A stretch of DNA of 32,396 nt from Sulfuricurvum sp. (GCA_030693335.1 JAUYAU010000010.1:1-32396), one strand, 5' to 3'. Positions 16,085-22,582 are shown, numbered from the stretch's first letter. A program made the numbers and translations. The notes: generated by a model from the letters alone, not told the origin.

Positions 16085-16633
16085 TTAATCGTTATAAAAC
16101 GAGCGCAATGCACGGATAATAACGGCATTTTTTGAGATACTTTCAGCTTTCGCATTGTCATCTACTAATTCATAAACATCAAGAGGCAATGAGATAGAGA
16201 ACGTTTTTGTTTCAATTTTTTTACGTTTAGCAATCATTGCGGTAATATTTTGAAGCATTTCAAGAATCTTTTTCGTATCGATAGGTTTTTGGATGAAGCT
16301 GTTAACACCTACCTCAATCGATTCAGAAATCTTTTGAATATCGTTACTCGCAGAAATAACAATAATGATTTGTGAAGGGTTGATTGAACGGATACGACGT
16401 GCAAGTTCGATCCCATCGATTTCAGGCATGACGATATCAACAAAGACGATATCCGGATTTACTTTTTCATACATACGTAATGCTTCAGCACCATTGTAAG
16501 CTGATGTTACATCAGCAAAAAAGTTTTTAAATGTAGAACTCAAAAGATCGTTGGCAACAACTTCATCTTCTACGATCATTGCCGTAAGTTTTTTTGTTTG
16601 TTCGGTTAATTGAATTAAATCGACGTTTGACAT
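16085..16633 (-). CDS. Response regulator with a C-terminal ribbon-helix-helix domain
   Basis: Residues about 15-130 are a CheY-like receiver: acidic pair in MIVEDEVVAND, phospho-acceptor D66 in IVFVDIVMPEIDG, S94 in IVISAS, and K116 in FIQKPID. After a Lys-rich linker, residues about 140-182 (TFSISLPLDVYELVDDNAKA, then NAVIIRALRSFY) read as a CopG/Arc-type ribbon-helix-helix, a DNA-binding dimer fold. Receivers usually carry winged-helix, NtrC or HTH_LuxR outputs, so this pairing is unusual. The ATG has GAGGAAAAG upstream. No histidine kinase is adjacent, so it is an orphan and its stimulus is unknown. The ribbon-helix-helix call rests on pattern only. Confidence 0.82.
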   Translation of the reverse strand: MSNVDLIQLTEQTKKLTAMIVEDEVVANDLLSSTFKNFFADVTSAYNGAEALRMYEKVNPDIVFVDIVMPEIDGIELARRIRSINPSQIIIVISASNDIQKISESIEVGVNSFIQKPIDTKKILEMLQNITAMIAKRKKIETKTFSISLPLDVYELVDDNAKAESISKNAVIIRALRSFYND

Positions 16634-16718
16634 AGCTTTTCCTCTATTGATTTTAAATCATTGTGTTATATAGTGAAATTATATAACAAAACGATTATTA
16701 ACAACTTAAAGAAAACCG

Positions 16719-16928
16719 TTATTGATATTGTTTGAATTGTTCGAGCCATTCTAGATTGTCTTGGTTGGTATTTTCTTGCTGTTTTAACAGTGAACTGATG
16801 ATGCTCAGCAGAGTGTCTCTATCCATAAATTCTAAAAGTGTAGGATTGATAGATGTAGGGGAAAGCCCTTCATAACGGTTGAGGAGATTTTGTATGTCAT
16901 TTATAAGTTGTTGTTTTGAAGATTCCAT
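16719..16928 (-). CDS. Small helical hypothetical protein, 69 aa
   Basis: The product begins MESSKQQLINDIQNLLNRYE. It is Leu/Gln/Asn-rich, all helix, acidic, with no membrane part. It starts 19 bases after the AMMECR1-family gene on the same strand and is probably cotranscribed. The ribosome site is poor. No family is recognised. Confidence 0.55.
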   Translation of the reverse strand: MESSKQQLINDIQNLLNRYEGLSPTSINPTLLEFMDRDTLLSIISSLLKQQENTNQDNLEWLEQFKQYQ

Positions 16929-16947
16929 TATGAAAGTATAACTTATT

Positions 16948-17499
16948 TTATTGCTCTTTTATTTTTTCAACCTGATAGGTAAAAATCTCAGGATGATATA
17001 CCAATGGATCACTTCCAATACCGGCTTTCATCCCAAGGTGTGCAAAAAAACTTTCAAAATCATTTAATTCTTCCCATACTTGAGGTAAGAATGTTGCTTG
17101 ATGACTGTTTCCAAATTTAAGAATCACGCCATCCTCATTCACATGAATTTTAGATTTTAAATCGGTTTCATCAGTATAAAAGATCTGTTTTGGTTCACTT
17201 AAAAGGGAAACTTCGATATGTGTGTGATTGAATTCTTGAAGCGTAAGAGGAGAAAAACGCGGATCATGAAATGCTGCCGATTGTGCATTAGAAATCAGAT
17301 CATCAATAAGGGGTCTGTGCGCGATAAGTGATCCGATGCATCCTCGCAGTTGTCCATTTAAGGTTAAGGTAACAAAGGTGGCTTTCTTCATACTCATTTG
17401 CGGATATTGTTCTAAAATAGAGTGTTTATCTATTGTGTGCATATTAAAATGACTTTGGATTGCTTCTCTCGCTATTTTAATATATGGAGATATTGACAT
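16948..17499 (-). CDS. AMMECR1-domain protein (AmmeMemoRadiSam system protein A)
   Basis: The 183-residue product carries the AMMECR1 signature LRGCIGSLIAHRPLIDDL near residues 54-71, followed by AFHDPRFSPL and HIEVSLLSEP, and a C-terminal part ending in IFTYQVEKIKEQ. Bacterial members often sit beside Memo-like and radical-SAM genes (the AmmeMemoRadiSam set), and the protein family is linked to radical-based modification, though its reaction is not settled. No partner gene is seen in the window. AAGGAAATAATC precedes the ATG. Its promoter side faces the predicted dif/attL site 64 bases away. Confidence 0.85.
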   Translation of the reverse strand: MSISPYIKIAREAIQSHFNMHTIDKHSILEQYPQMSMKKATFVTLTLNGQLRGCIGSLIAHRPLIDDLISNAQSAAFHDPRFSPLTLQEFNHTHIEVSLLSEPKQIFYTDETDLKSKIHVNEDGVILKFGNSHQATFLPQVWEELNDFESFFAHLGMKAGIGSDPLVYHPEIFTYQVEKIKEQ

Positions 17500-17562
17500 G
17501 ATTATTTCCTTACATAAGATACATGCAAAAAGTATAACTTAAATATATGATATTTTTATATT

Positions 17563-17590
17563 GGTTAACATAATATATATTCTCTTGAAA
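17563..17590 (+). repeat. dif-like attachment site, left end of the prophage
   Basis: The 28-base site has an 11-base arm GGTTAACATAA, a central hexamer TATATA (17574-17579), and an arm TTCTCTTGAAA. Compared with the reverse complement of E. coli dif, nine bases of the XerD arm (TTAACATAA) are identical and the hexamer differs by one base. Compared with the right-end copy at 27092 it matches 23 of 28 bases with the hexamer identical, as strand exchange requires. The outer arm is presumably the host half of dif. Confidence 0.75.
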
Positions 17591-17648
17591 AATAGTTGAT
17601 TAATTCCCCTTGTTTTAGGCTTTTGCGCTTTTAAAAAAGGTTTTTAAA

Positions 17649-17864
17649 ATGCTAATTTCCTCTAAAGATTTCTTTAGTTCCTTAAGTGTTGATGTTAGAT
17701 ACTATAAAAAGATTTTTTTAAGTCTTGGTGTAAAATCTACCTTCTTTTATGATTATGATGATTTAAACATTATTATTAATAATGTTCGAAGAGATCGTTA
17801 TAAATCTTTATTAGTCTTGCAACGTGCAAAAAATATTTTAGATGATTTGGAGGCAAAAAAATGA
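17649..17864 (+). CDS. First phage ORF, hypothetical, 71 aa
   Basis: An AAAAAAGG site precedes the ATG by 8 bases. The product (MLISSKDFFSSLSVDVRYYK at its start, NILDDLEAKK at its end) is a small, probably helical, charged protein without membrane span. It overlaps the next gene by 4 bases (ATGA). In the circular phage form it would lie just downstream of rep and the joined attachment site, so an early regulatory or replication role is plausible. The family is not recognised. Confidence 0.6.
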   Translation: MLISSKDFFSSLSVDVRYYKKIFLSLGVKSTFFYDYDDLNIIINNVRRDRYKSLLVLQRAKNILDDLEAKK

Positions 17865-18535
17865 GTCGTTTAAAAAAGCATGTTCGTAACTTTACCCAAG
17901 TTGCTAATGATATTACAAACGATAAAAATCTATCATTAAAAGCCAAAGGATTATTTTTGTTTCTTCTTAGTAAACCTGATAATTGGAATTTTTCCGCTCG
18001 TCTTATTGTTACACAAAACAAGGATTCTATTGCTTCTGTTAACACTGGTTTACGCGAGTTAGAGGACTTTGGATTGCTTAACCGTATTCCTATACAAGGT
18101 GGTTATGATTATGAAATTTTTGACACTATTCAACCTCACTTAGTTGAAAATCGACTTAGTGGAAAATCGACTAAGCGTCAATCGAAAATCCACTTAGTCG
18201 AAAATCAATCGAGTATTAGTAATAAAGAATTTAAAGCAATTGAAGAAGAAGAGAGAGAAAATAATACATCGCCCAATACTCCTGAAATTATTTGTTCATG
18301 CCCTTCCGATTATCCTTTGATTGAGGAATATATTCATTTCGTATCTGCTCGATCTAAGTTTCCAATTTTTTATGCTTCTTCTGTCCGTGATTCTCTTTTG
18401 AATGACAACTCTAAAAATCACAATAGGACTTTTCTTGCTTACACTGAATTTTCTAACACTCGCCCTGATCTAAAACAAAACGGTGTCTTACCCGTTGGCG
18501 TTAATATCTTCGATTTGATTGGTAGGGGTGAATGA
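17861..18535 (+). CDS. Helix-turn-helix replication-type protein, 224 aa
   Basis: The N-terminal 95 residues (TQVANDITNDKNLSLKAKGL, FLFLLSKPDNWNFSARLIVT, LRELEDFGLLNRI) form a winged helix typical of HTH_36 and DnaD-like replisome organiser proteins of plasmids and phages. A short linker, LVENRLSGKSTKRQ, is encoded by near-identical 16-base DNA repeats. The C-terminal half is acidic then helical. Proteins of this type bind iterons inside their own gene and recruit the replication machinery. Because the phage also has an HUH Rep, this one may be an auxiliary initiator or a copy regulator. A GGAGG site lies before the ATG. Confidence 0.7.
   Translation: MSRLKKHVRNFTQVANDITNDKNLSLKAKGLFLFLLSKPDNWNFSARLIVTQNKDSIASVNTGLRELEDFGLLNRIPIQGGYDYEIFDTIQPHLVENRLSGKSTKRQSKIHLVENQSSISNKEFKAIEEEERENNTSPNTPEIICSCPSDYPLIEEYIHFVSARSKFPIFYASSVRDSLLNDNSKNHNRTFLAYTEFSNTRPDLKQNGVLPVGVNIFDLIGRGE
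18137..18206 (+). repeat. Iteron-like 16-base direct repeats inside the helix-turn-helix gene
   Basis: Units at 18137-18152, 18153-18168 and 18191-18206 follow the consensus SACTTAGTNGAAAATC and differ at one or two positions. A diverged 22-base unit (18169-18190) contains the inverse CTAAG. The repeats encode the linker between the DNA-binding domain and the tail, a common place for origins in genes of this family. Confidence 0.6.
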
Positions 18536-18536
18536 T

Positions 18537-18746
18537 ATGTCTAAATTTTCCTATACCCCTCCTCTTTTCGATTTAGGCGATGATCTTATTGATCTTAAAA
18601 TTCAAGGTAAAAAGGTTATTTGTACGTTTCAAATATCAAATACTCAATTAGATCATCTAAAAAAAGTTTCTGAATATCAAAAACTCACCGTATCAGCTCT
18701 TATACGTACTGCGCTTGATTATTTTATTTTTAAGGGGCTTAAATGA
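18537..18746 (+). CDS. Ribbon-helix-helix regulator candidate, 69 aa
   Basis: The ATG at 18537 lies one base after the previous stop and has GGTAGGGGTG upstream. An ATG at 18519 in the same frame would overlap the previous gene. Residues about 27-69 (KKVICTFQISNTQLDHLKKV, then TVSALIRTALDYFI) read as a beta strand followed by two helices, the CopG/Arc pattern of a DNA-binding dimer. It could be the phage repressor or copy-control protein. The N-terminal 25 residues are acidic and probably disordered. Confidence 0.6.
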   Translation: MSKFSYTPPLFDLGDDLIDLKIQGKKVICTFQISNTQLDHLKKVSEYQKLTVSALIRTALDYFIFKGLK

Positions 18747-19033
18747 TTTTAAATATATTTGAAATTTATCGTAATCATGTACGTTATATTGAAATTAATA
18801 AATATTCAGAATATTTTTTATTAAGTCTTGAACGTCGAATTGTAACTTGTGAAACTAATGCTATTGGTGAAACTGATCTTGAATTTTTGGAACTTAATAA
18901 TAAACGTATCGCTTCTTATAAGGCTTCTAAACGTGACGTTGTTTTTATTATGGGTTCGGCTGTCACTTATCCTACTCAATGGTTTTTATTTTCTTTAAAT
19001 TTTAAGAGTTTAAAGGCTCAAAATGAATCTTGA
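18743..19033 (+). CDS. Hypothetical phage protein, 96 aa
   Basis: It overlaps the previous gene by 4 bases (ATGA) with AGGGG upstream. The product starts MILNIFEIYRNHVRYIEINK and has a soluble mixed alpha/beta look, with a moderately hydrophobic stretch (DVVFIMGSAVTYPTQWFLFS) that is not a clear membrane span. No family is recognised. It sits in the early cluster between the regulator candidate and small membrane ORFs. Confidence 0.55.
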   Translation: MILNIFEIYRNHVRYIEINKYSEYFLLSLERRIVTCETNAIGETDLEFLELNNKRIASYKASKRDVVFIMGSAVTYPTQWFLFSLNFKSLKAQNES

Positions 19034-19169
19034 CTCTTACATAGTCCACATTTGGCATTTACAACAAATTCAACCGTTCAATTATCATGCTTTGTATTTT
19101 AAGCTTGTTTTCATGGCTTTATTACTTTTCTATTTATTCCACGTATTTAAAGGAGTCAAAAATGTTTAA
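19023..19169 (+). CDS. Small single-span membrane protein, 48 aa
   Basis: The ATG overlaps the previous gene by 11 bases and the stop overlaps the next start by 8. The product begins MNLDSYIVHIWHLQQIQPFN and has one span around LVFMALLLFYLF, with a basic end. Tight overlaps on both sides and phage-like T-rich codons support it. The role is unknown; superinfection exclusion or assembly are guesses. Confidence 0.45.
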   Translation: MNLDSYIVHIWHLQQIQPFNYHALYFKLVFMALLLFYLFHVFKGVKNV

Positions 19170-19371
19170 TTTTTTAAATTGGTTTTATCGCCCTTCGATA
19201 GAGAATAAAATTAATGCTGATCTTTCCTATAATGCTTTCCTTGATGGTCATGAAATAGGTGTTAATCCTGAAAATGATCTCTTCGACCCTTCTTCACTTG
19301 ATGAGCTTTCTTATATCCTTGATTGTGAACGTAACCAAAATTTCTTTGAGGATGAACAAAATGAAGTCTAA
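19162..19371 (+). CDS. Acidic hypothetical phage protein, 69 aa
   Basis: The ATG at 19162 has an AAAGGAG site 6-8 bases upstream and is chosen over an upstream in-frame ATG (19087) that lies inside the previous ORF. The product begins MFNFLNWFYRPSIENKINAD and is then strongly acidic (Asp, Glu, Asn-rich). No domain is recognised. It overlaps the next gene by 11 bases. Confidence 0.55.
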   Translation: MFNFLNWFYRPSIENKINADLSYNAFLDGHEIGVNPENDLFDPSSLDELSYILDCERNQNFFEDEQNEV

Positions 19372-19654
19372 GCTCCCTCTTTTGGGTCGCCCTCTCACTG
19401 GTGGCTCTATCCGTTCTCATTATTTAAAATTTTATCTCTCTGAGTCTGAGCTTGAAAATTTTAATAATTTAGAAAAAAATGTTATTAAGATTTATGAAAA
19501 TAAAGGCTTCCATTATAACCGCCCTGCTTTCTTCCGTCTTGTTTTTGAAAATATTGATAATTTGCAATTTATTGATTATTTACTTAATAATTCAAATACT
19601 GAAACTTTATCATGGAAAATTGATGCTTCCAAAATCTCCCATAAAGAACGATAA
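19361..19654 (+). CDS. Hypothetical phage protein, 97 aa
   Basis: The start MKSKLPLLGRPLTGGS at 19361 has GAGGA 8 bases before. The longer frame from 19259 would overlap the previous gene fully. The middle, SHYLKFYLSESELENFNNLE, and the following helices resemble the strand-helix-helix style of plasmid partition or mobilisation regulators, but the match is weak. It is the last gene of the early cluster, before the 215-base non-coding stretch. Confidence 0.55.
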   Translation: MKSKLPLLGRPLTGGSIRSHYLKFYLSESELENFNNLEKNVIKIYENKGFHYNRPAFFRLVFENIDNLQFIDYLLNNSNTETLSWKIDASKISHKER

Positions 19655-19677
19655 ATTTTTTTAAATTTGTCGTAAAC

Positions 19678-19697
19678 AAGCGATAGCGCGATAGCTT
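19678..19697 (+). terminator. Imperfect 20-base palindrome followed by a T run
   Basis: AAGC at the left pairs with GCTT at the right, with GCGC in the centre, 16 of 20 positions symmetric. CGTTTTT follows. It lies 24 bases after the early gene cluster, so it may end that transcript. A binding site for a dimeric regulator is the alternative. Confidence 0.35.
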
Positions 19698-19770
19698 CGT
19701 TTTTAATGCTTTTTATCCTCATTAAACCCCTAAAAATCATTTCTTTTTAAAATTCTTCTGCTTTTATGTG

Positions 19771-19800
19771 TGATTTTCTGCGATTATCTGCGATTTTCTG
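19771..19800 (+). repeat. Three tandem 10-base repeats upstream of the ssDNA-binding gene
   Basis: TGATTTTCTG, CGATTATCTG and CGATTTTCTG lie head to tail with 10-base period, one helical turn, followed by a further partial CGA. They are 69 bases before the next ATG. Spacing of one turn is typical of cooperative protein binding, so an operator or origin element is plausible. Confidence 0.5.
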
Positions 19801-19868
19801 CGAAAACATATTTTTACCTAATAAAACATGCTTTAAATTGCTGTCATTAAAAATTAAAGGATAAAAAA

Positions 19869-20195
19869 ATGGCTGACGATCAAAAAACAAACTCGCTAAA
19901 CGGTCTTTACCTTCACGGTACTTTACTCTCTGCCGAACCTACAAAATCAGGAAAAAATAATGATATGCAATGGGGTGCTTCTGTCAAACTCAACTTTATC
20001 GCCAAATTCACAAAAAAAATGGAAGTCAAAGGCGTATTCATTGATTCAACTGCAACACGACTCGTCACGATCTCTATTACGACAACGGATGATCTTCTTC
20101 CACTTGAAGTCGAGAAGTATAAAAAGTTAGAGGGTCAACACTTGTCTCTAAATCTTGAACCACAAAAAAATTCAACGTTTAAAATCATTGAGTAA
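19869..20195 (+). CDS. Candidate phage ssDNA-binding protein (gpV-like), 108 aa
   Basis: Filamentous phages coat their single-stranded genome with a small OB-fold protein before assembly. This product has the right size (108 residues), a beta-rich central part (GASVKLNFIAKF, KGVFIDSTATRLVTISIT, GQHLSLNLEPQKNSTFKIIE) and flexible ends, and sits directly before the coat genes, where the ssDNA-binding gene lies in Ff-type phages. AAAGGAT precedes the ATG. No membrane segment or signal peptide. The assignment rests on position, size and strand pattern rather than on a conserved motif. Confidence 0.6.
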   Translation: MADDQKTNSLNGLYLHGTLLSAEPTKSGKNNDMQWGASVKLNFIAKFTKKMEVKGVFIDSTATRLVTISITTTDDLLPLEVEKYKKLEGQHLSLNLEPQKNSTFKIIE

Positions 20196-20204
20196 TTTCG
20201 GGCA

Positions 20205-20233
20205 TTGCATAACCTTTAATTAGCGCATATAAG
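20205..20233 (+). promoter_or_regulatory. Promoter of the phage structural operon
   Basis: TTGCAT (20205-20210) and TATAAG (20228-20233) are 17 bases apart, giving a near-consensus sigma-70 promoter 27 bases before the first coat gene. Strong transcription here would fit the high demand for the major coat protein. Confidence 0.6.
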
Positions 20234-20260
20234 TCCCAAAATTTAAAAAAAGGTCATACC

Positions 20261-20383
20261 ATGACTCCTGAATTGATTGTTCCAACTTTGGACACTGCTA
20301 ACTTTCTTGCTGTCGCTGGTGCTGTTCTTGTAGCATCTGCTGTTTTCTGGGGTGTTCGTAAAGCTCTTGCTCTTCTTGGGTAA
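20261..20383 (+). CDS. Candidate major coat protein (pVIII-like), 40 aa
   Basis: The product starts MTPELIVPTLDTANFLAVAG and continues with one hydrophobic helix ending VFWGVRKALALLG. An acidic N-terminus, a single span and a basic C-terminus that would face the DNA are the features of inovirus major coat proteins. Unlike Ff pVIII it has no separate signal peptide, so it would insert directly. It is the first gene after the strong promoter and is followed by a hairpin, as gene VIII is followed by a terminator in Ff. It resembles the next gene product (shared VFWG then KAL), suggesting duplication. Too short for routine gene finders. Confidence 0.65.
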   Translation: MTPELIVPTLDTANFLAVAGAVLVASAVFWGVRKALALLG

Positions 20384-20399
20384 TCTCTTCGATCTCTTC

Positions 20400-20415
20400 G
20401 AGGGTTCACGCCCTC
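20400..20415 (+). terminator. Short hairpin after the first coat gene
   Basis: GAGGG (20400-20404) pairs with CCCTC (20411-20415) around a six-base loop, 17 bases after the coat stop. Only five pairs and no T run, so partial attenuation, reducing readthrough to the minor coat genes, is more likely than full termination. A repeated CTCTTCGA just before it is noted. Confidence 0.4.
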
Positions 20416-20431
20416 AAATAAGGTTTTAATA

Positions 20432-20545
20432 ATGCAAATTCCTGAAATTTACTCGGCTAATGTTGCCCTTCTGTTTTCCTCTCTCTTGATTGGCTTCGCT
20501 GTGTTTTGGGGAATTTTTAAAGCCTTATTTTTTCTTCGTCATTAA
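20432..20545 (+). CDS. Second coat-like protein, 37 aa
   Basis: The product starts MQIPEIYSANVALLFSSLLI and ends with FWGIFKALFFLRH. It has a single span with acidic N-terminus and basic C-terminus, and shares SAN/TAN, AVFWG and KAL positions with the 40-residue protein upstream. It may be a minor coat (pVII or pIX-like) or a second major subunit. The upstream sequence AAGGTTTTAATA gives a ribosome site. The reading frame is intact with coat-like design. Confidence 0.6.
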   Translation: MQIPEIYSANVALLFSSLLIGFAVFWGIFKALFFLRH

Positions 20546-20567
20546 TGTTTATTAAAAAGGTGTATTT

Positions 20568-20717
20568 ATGGATTACAACGCAACTGAAACCGCTTTTAAT
20601 CTCGGCTTGATTTCGACTGATTACGCTTTTTTAATGGGCTTATCTGGGCTTCTAATGGGGGCTTTTGTCTGCTTTTTTGTTCTTTATTCTATTTCTAACA
20701 TTGCAAGGGGTCGTTAA
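20568..20717 (+). CDS. Small single-span phage protein, 49 aa
   Basis: AAAAAGG stands 7 bases before the ATG. The product (MDYNATETAFNLGLISTDYA, then a Gly/Leu/Phe-rich span, then SNIARGR) has a polar 20-residue N-terminus and a basic end. It could be a minor coat protein or an assembly factor. The stop and next start overlap (TAATG), so it is coupled to the next gene. Confidence 0.5.
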   Translation: MDYNATETAFNLGLISTDYAFLMGLSGLLMGAFVCFFVLYSISNIARGR

Positions 20718-20887
20718 TGTTCTATATCTTTGATTATTTCATCATGGGGGTTTATTATGGATTTATTGCTCTTGGATTCATTGCAATACTTTCTGTATTT
20801 TATTATCTTTTTGTACGTTTCAAAAATGTACTTGAACAACTCCAAAAATTACGAGAACAATCCTTAAAAAATGATGAGGGCAAATAA
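20717..20887 (+). CDS. Small membrane protein with charged tail, 56 aa
   Basis: One or two hydrophobic stretches (MFYIFDYFIM and GFIALGFIAILSVFYYLFV) are followed by an amphipathic, probably coiled-coil tail (NVLEQLQKLREQSLKNDEGK). Coupled to its neighbours by TAATG overlaps at both ends. A cytoplasmic tail of this kind suggests a membrane assembly or minor coat protein, but no family is recognised. Confidence 0.5.
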   Translation: MFYIFDYFIMGVYYGFIALGFIAILSVFYYLFVRFKNVLEQLQKLREQSLKNDEGK

Positions 20888-21003
20888 TGGAAGTCTTTCC
20901 CGTTTCTGCTGATTTAGTTTTCAATTACTTCTTTTCTATTGGTGTCTATTGGTCTTTTATTTTGAGTGGTTTTTTTGCCGTTCTTGCGCTTTTTAGGGCT
21001 TAA
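20887..21003 (+). CDS. Small single-span protein, 38 aa
   Basis: The product MEVFPVSADLVFNYFFSIGV continues with a hydrophobic span and ends LALFRA. It has the size and layout of pVII/pIX-like proteins at the tip of filamentous phages. It overlaps the previous stop and ends one base before the start of the pIII-like gene, keeping the coupled arrangement. Confidence 0.5.
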   Translation: MEVFPVSADLVFNYFFSIGVYWSFILSGFFAVLALFRA

Positions 21004-21004
21004 T

Positions 21005-22582
21005 ATGCGTTATTTATTCTCATTTTTTCTTTTTTTACCATTATTGTTAAATTCTGCAACTTGGGTTGGTCCTAATACTAACTGTAAAGATAAACCATTG
21101 GTTCGTACTTCTTTTACTAAAGTTTCTAATTCAAATTGTTACGATTTTTCTTCTCAAATGGATATATATAACAACGGTAAGTGGCAGTGTATTAATGATA
21201 CTACCGCTTTGAAAGAATCCTATGAAAACAAATATTCTGGCACTCATGCCATTTATAACGATTGTGGTGAACTTTGGTATGGTTATTATTCTGTAGTAGC
21301 TTCTTGTCCTGTTGGTCAAATTCTTGATTCTAATAATGTTTGTAAACTTGCTGAATGTCCCGTAGGTACAATCAAAGATGCTTCGGGTAAATATTGTGTT
21401 CCTCAAACTTGCCCTGTTGGTTCAACTCGTGACCCTAATACTTTGCATTGTTTGCCTACTAAATGCCCTGAAGGTCAAACGCTTATTTCGGATGGTACTT
21501 GTCAAACTTCCTGCCCCCCTAATTCTTCCCGTGTTGATAAGATTTGCCGTTATGATTGTGGTCATTGGTCTAAAGATTTATGCGGTAAATATTTAGATTC
21601 TCAGGGTAATAAATGTGTATGGTCTTATGGTTCTTTTATAAAGCCTGTTTGGACTGGTAGTGATCTTGGTTATTGTACTACTGAAGATGGTCTTATCCGT
21701 GATATTGAATCTATTCCTGCTGTTCCTCTTGGCGCTCATCCTCTTCCTAAATTACCAGAATATCAACCTATGCCAATTAAACCATACGAACCAGTTAAAC
21801 CTGATATTCCTAAACCAGCTAATGACCCTGCTTATGTTCCTCCTGTTACCCCCAAACCTGTTGAACCTATTCCCGCTATCCCTCTTCCTACTACTAAACC
21901 AGCAAATGACCCTGATTATGTTCCAACTATTGAGCCTGTTACGCCTTTAACTCCTGACATTGCTCCTTATGCTCCCCCATCTCCTGAACCTGCACCTGCT
22001 CCGCTTCCTGCTCCTGTGCCTCTTCCTGCACCAGCTCCAGCACCGTCACCAACTCCTTCGCCTCTGCCTTCTCCTGAGCCTGAGGAAATTCCAGACCCTC
22101 TACCTTTGCCTATGCCTAAACCTGATTATACTTTTGACCCTGTTCCTGAGCCTGAACCAGTTATTGACCCTGTAACTGGTGAGCCTGTTCCAGCTCCTGC
22201 GCCTTCTTCTGTTCCTGACGTTAACATGCCTAACGTTAATATGCCTTCTATTCCTGACGTATTAGATTTTAGCGTTGATGATATGGACAAATTCCGCTAT
22301 AACGCCACAACGATGAGTTATAACATTCTTGATCAGGTTGATAATGTTCAAAACACTTTTACTAATACGATGAACATTTTAAACAATGGTTTTCCTCCTG
22401 TCGTTCTTCCTTCAGGTTCATGCGGTTCGTCCATGTCTTTTGGTTTCTATGGTAAAGAAATTGATCTCTGCCCTCCCCTTGCCAATACTAGCGCACAATT
22501 TGCGCCTTTATTTCAGCTTTTAATTTTCCTTGTGGGGTTAATTGCTTCTATTAAAATCTTCATGATCGGATTAAGGGATTAA
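21005..22582 (+). CDS. pIII-like receptor-binding tip protein, 525 aa
   Basis: In filamentous phages pIII binds the host receptor and anchors the virion tip. I start at 21005 (MRYLFSFFLFLPLLLNSATW), which makes a proper signal peptide; the longer frame from 20966 would not. After it come an N-terminal region of about 95 residues, and then a Cys-rich part with four or five CPxG units each closed by a further Cys. Next is a long Pro/Glu-rich linker (about residues 240-410) with a duplicated KPANDPxYVP. The C-terminal domain is helical with CGSS and LCPPLANTSAQFAPL, and the last 25 residues are a membrane anchor (LIFLVGLIASIKIFMIGLRD). Signal peptide, receptor domain, flexible linker and C-terminal anchor are the pIII plan. 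Confidence 0.82.
   Translation: MRYLFSFFLFLPLLLNSATWVGPNTNCKDKPLVRTSFTKVSNSNCYDFSSQMDIYNNGKWQCINDTTALKESYENKYSGTHAIYNDCGELWYGYYSVVASCPVGQILDSNNVCKLAECPVGTIKDASGKYCVPQTCPVGSTRDPNTLHCLPTKCPEGQTLISDGTCQTSCPPNSSRVDKICRYDCGHWSKDLCGKYLDSQGNKCVWSYGSFIKPVWTGSDLGYCTTEDGLIRDIESIPAVPLGAHPLPKLPEYQPMPIKPYEPVKPDIPKPANDPAYVPPVTPKPVEPIPAIPLPTTKPANDPDYVPTIEPVTPLTPDIAPYAPPSPEPAPAPLPAPVPLPAPAPAPSPTPSPLPSPEPEEIPDPLPLPMPKPDYTFDPVPEPEPVIDPVTGEPVPAPAPSSVPDVNMPNVNMPSIPDVLDFSVDDMDKFRYNATTMSYNILDQVDNVQNTFTNTMNILNNGFPPVVLPSGSCGSSMSFGFYGKEIDLCPPLANTSAQFAPLFQLLIFLVGLIASIKIFMIGLRD

Noticed and set aside
16719..16928. 69-residue minus-strand protein as antitoxin
   Set aside because: It has no DNA-binding pattern and no toxin-like neighbour.
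17861..19033. Toxin-antitoxin pair (ribbon-helix-helix gene plus following 96-residue gene)
   Set aside because: The gene order fits, but the 96-residue product shows no RelE, HicA or other toxin motif. It lies inside a coupled phage early cluster.
19771..19800. CRISPR-like array
   Set aside because: The units are 10 bases in direct tandem without spacers; no array with 25-40 base repeats occurs in the window.
21660..22175. Leu-rich + strand ORFs of 71-96 codons inside the pIII-like gene
   Set aside because: They are shadows of the Pro-rich linker (CCT codons read in another frame give Leu) and have no ribosome sites of their own.
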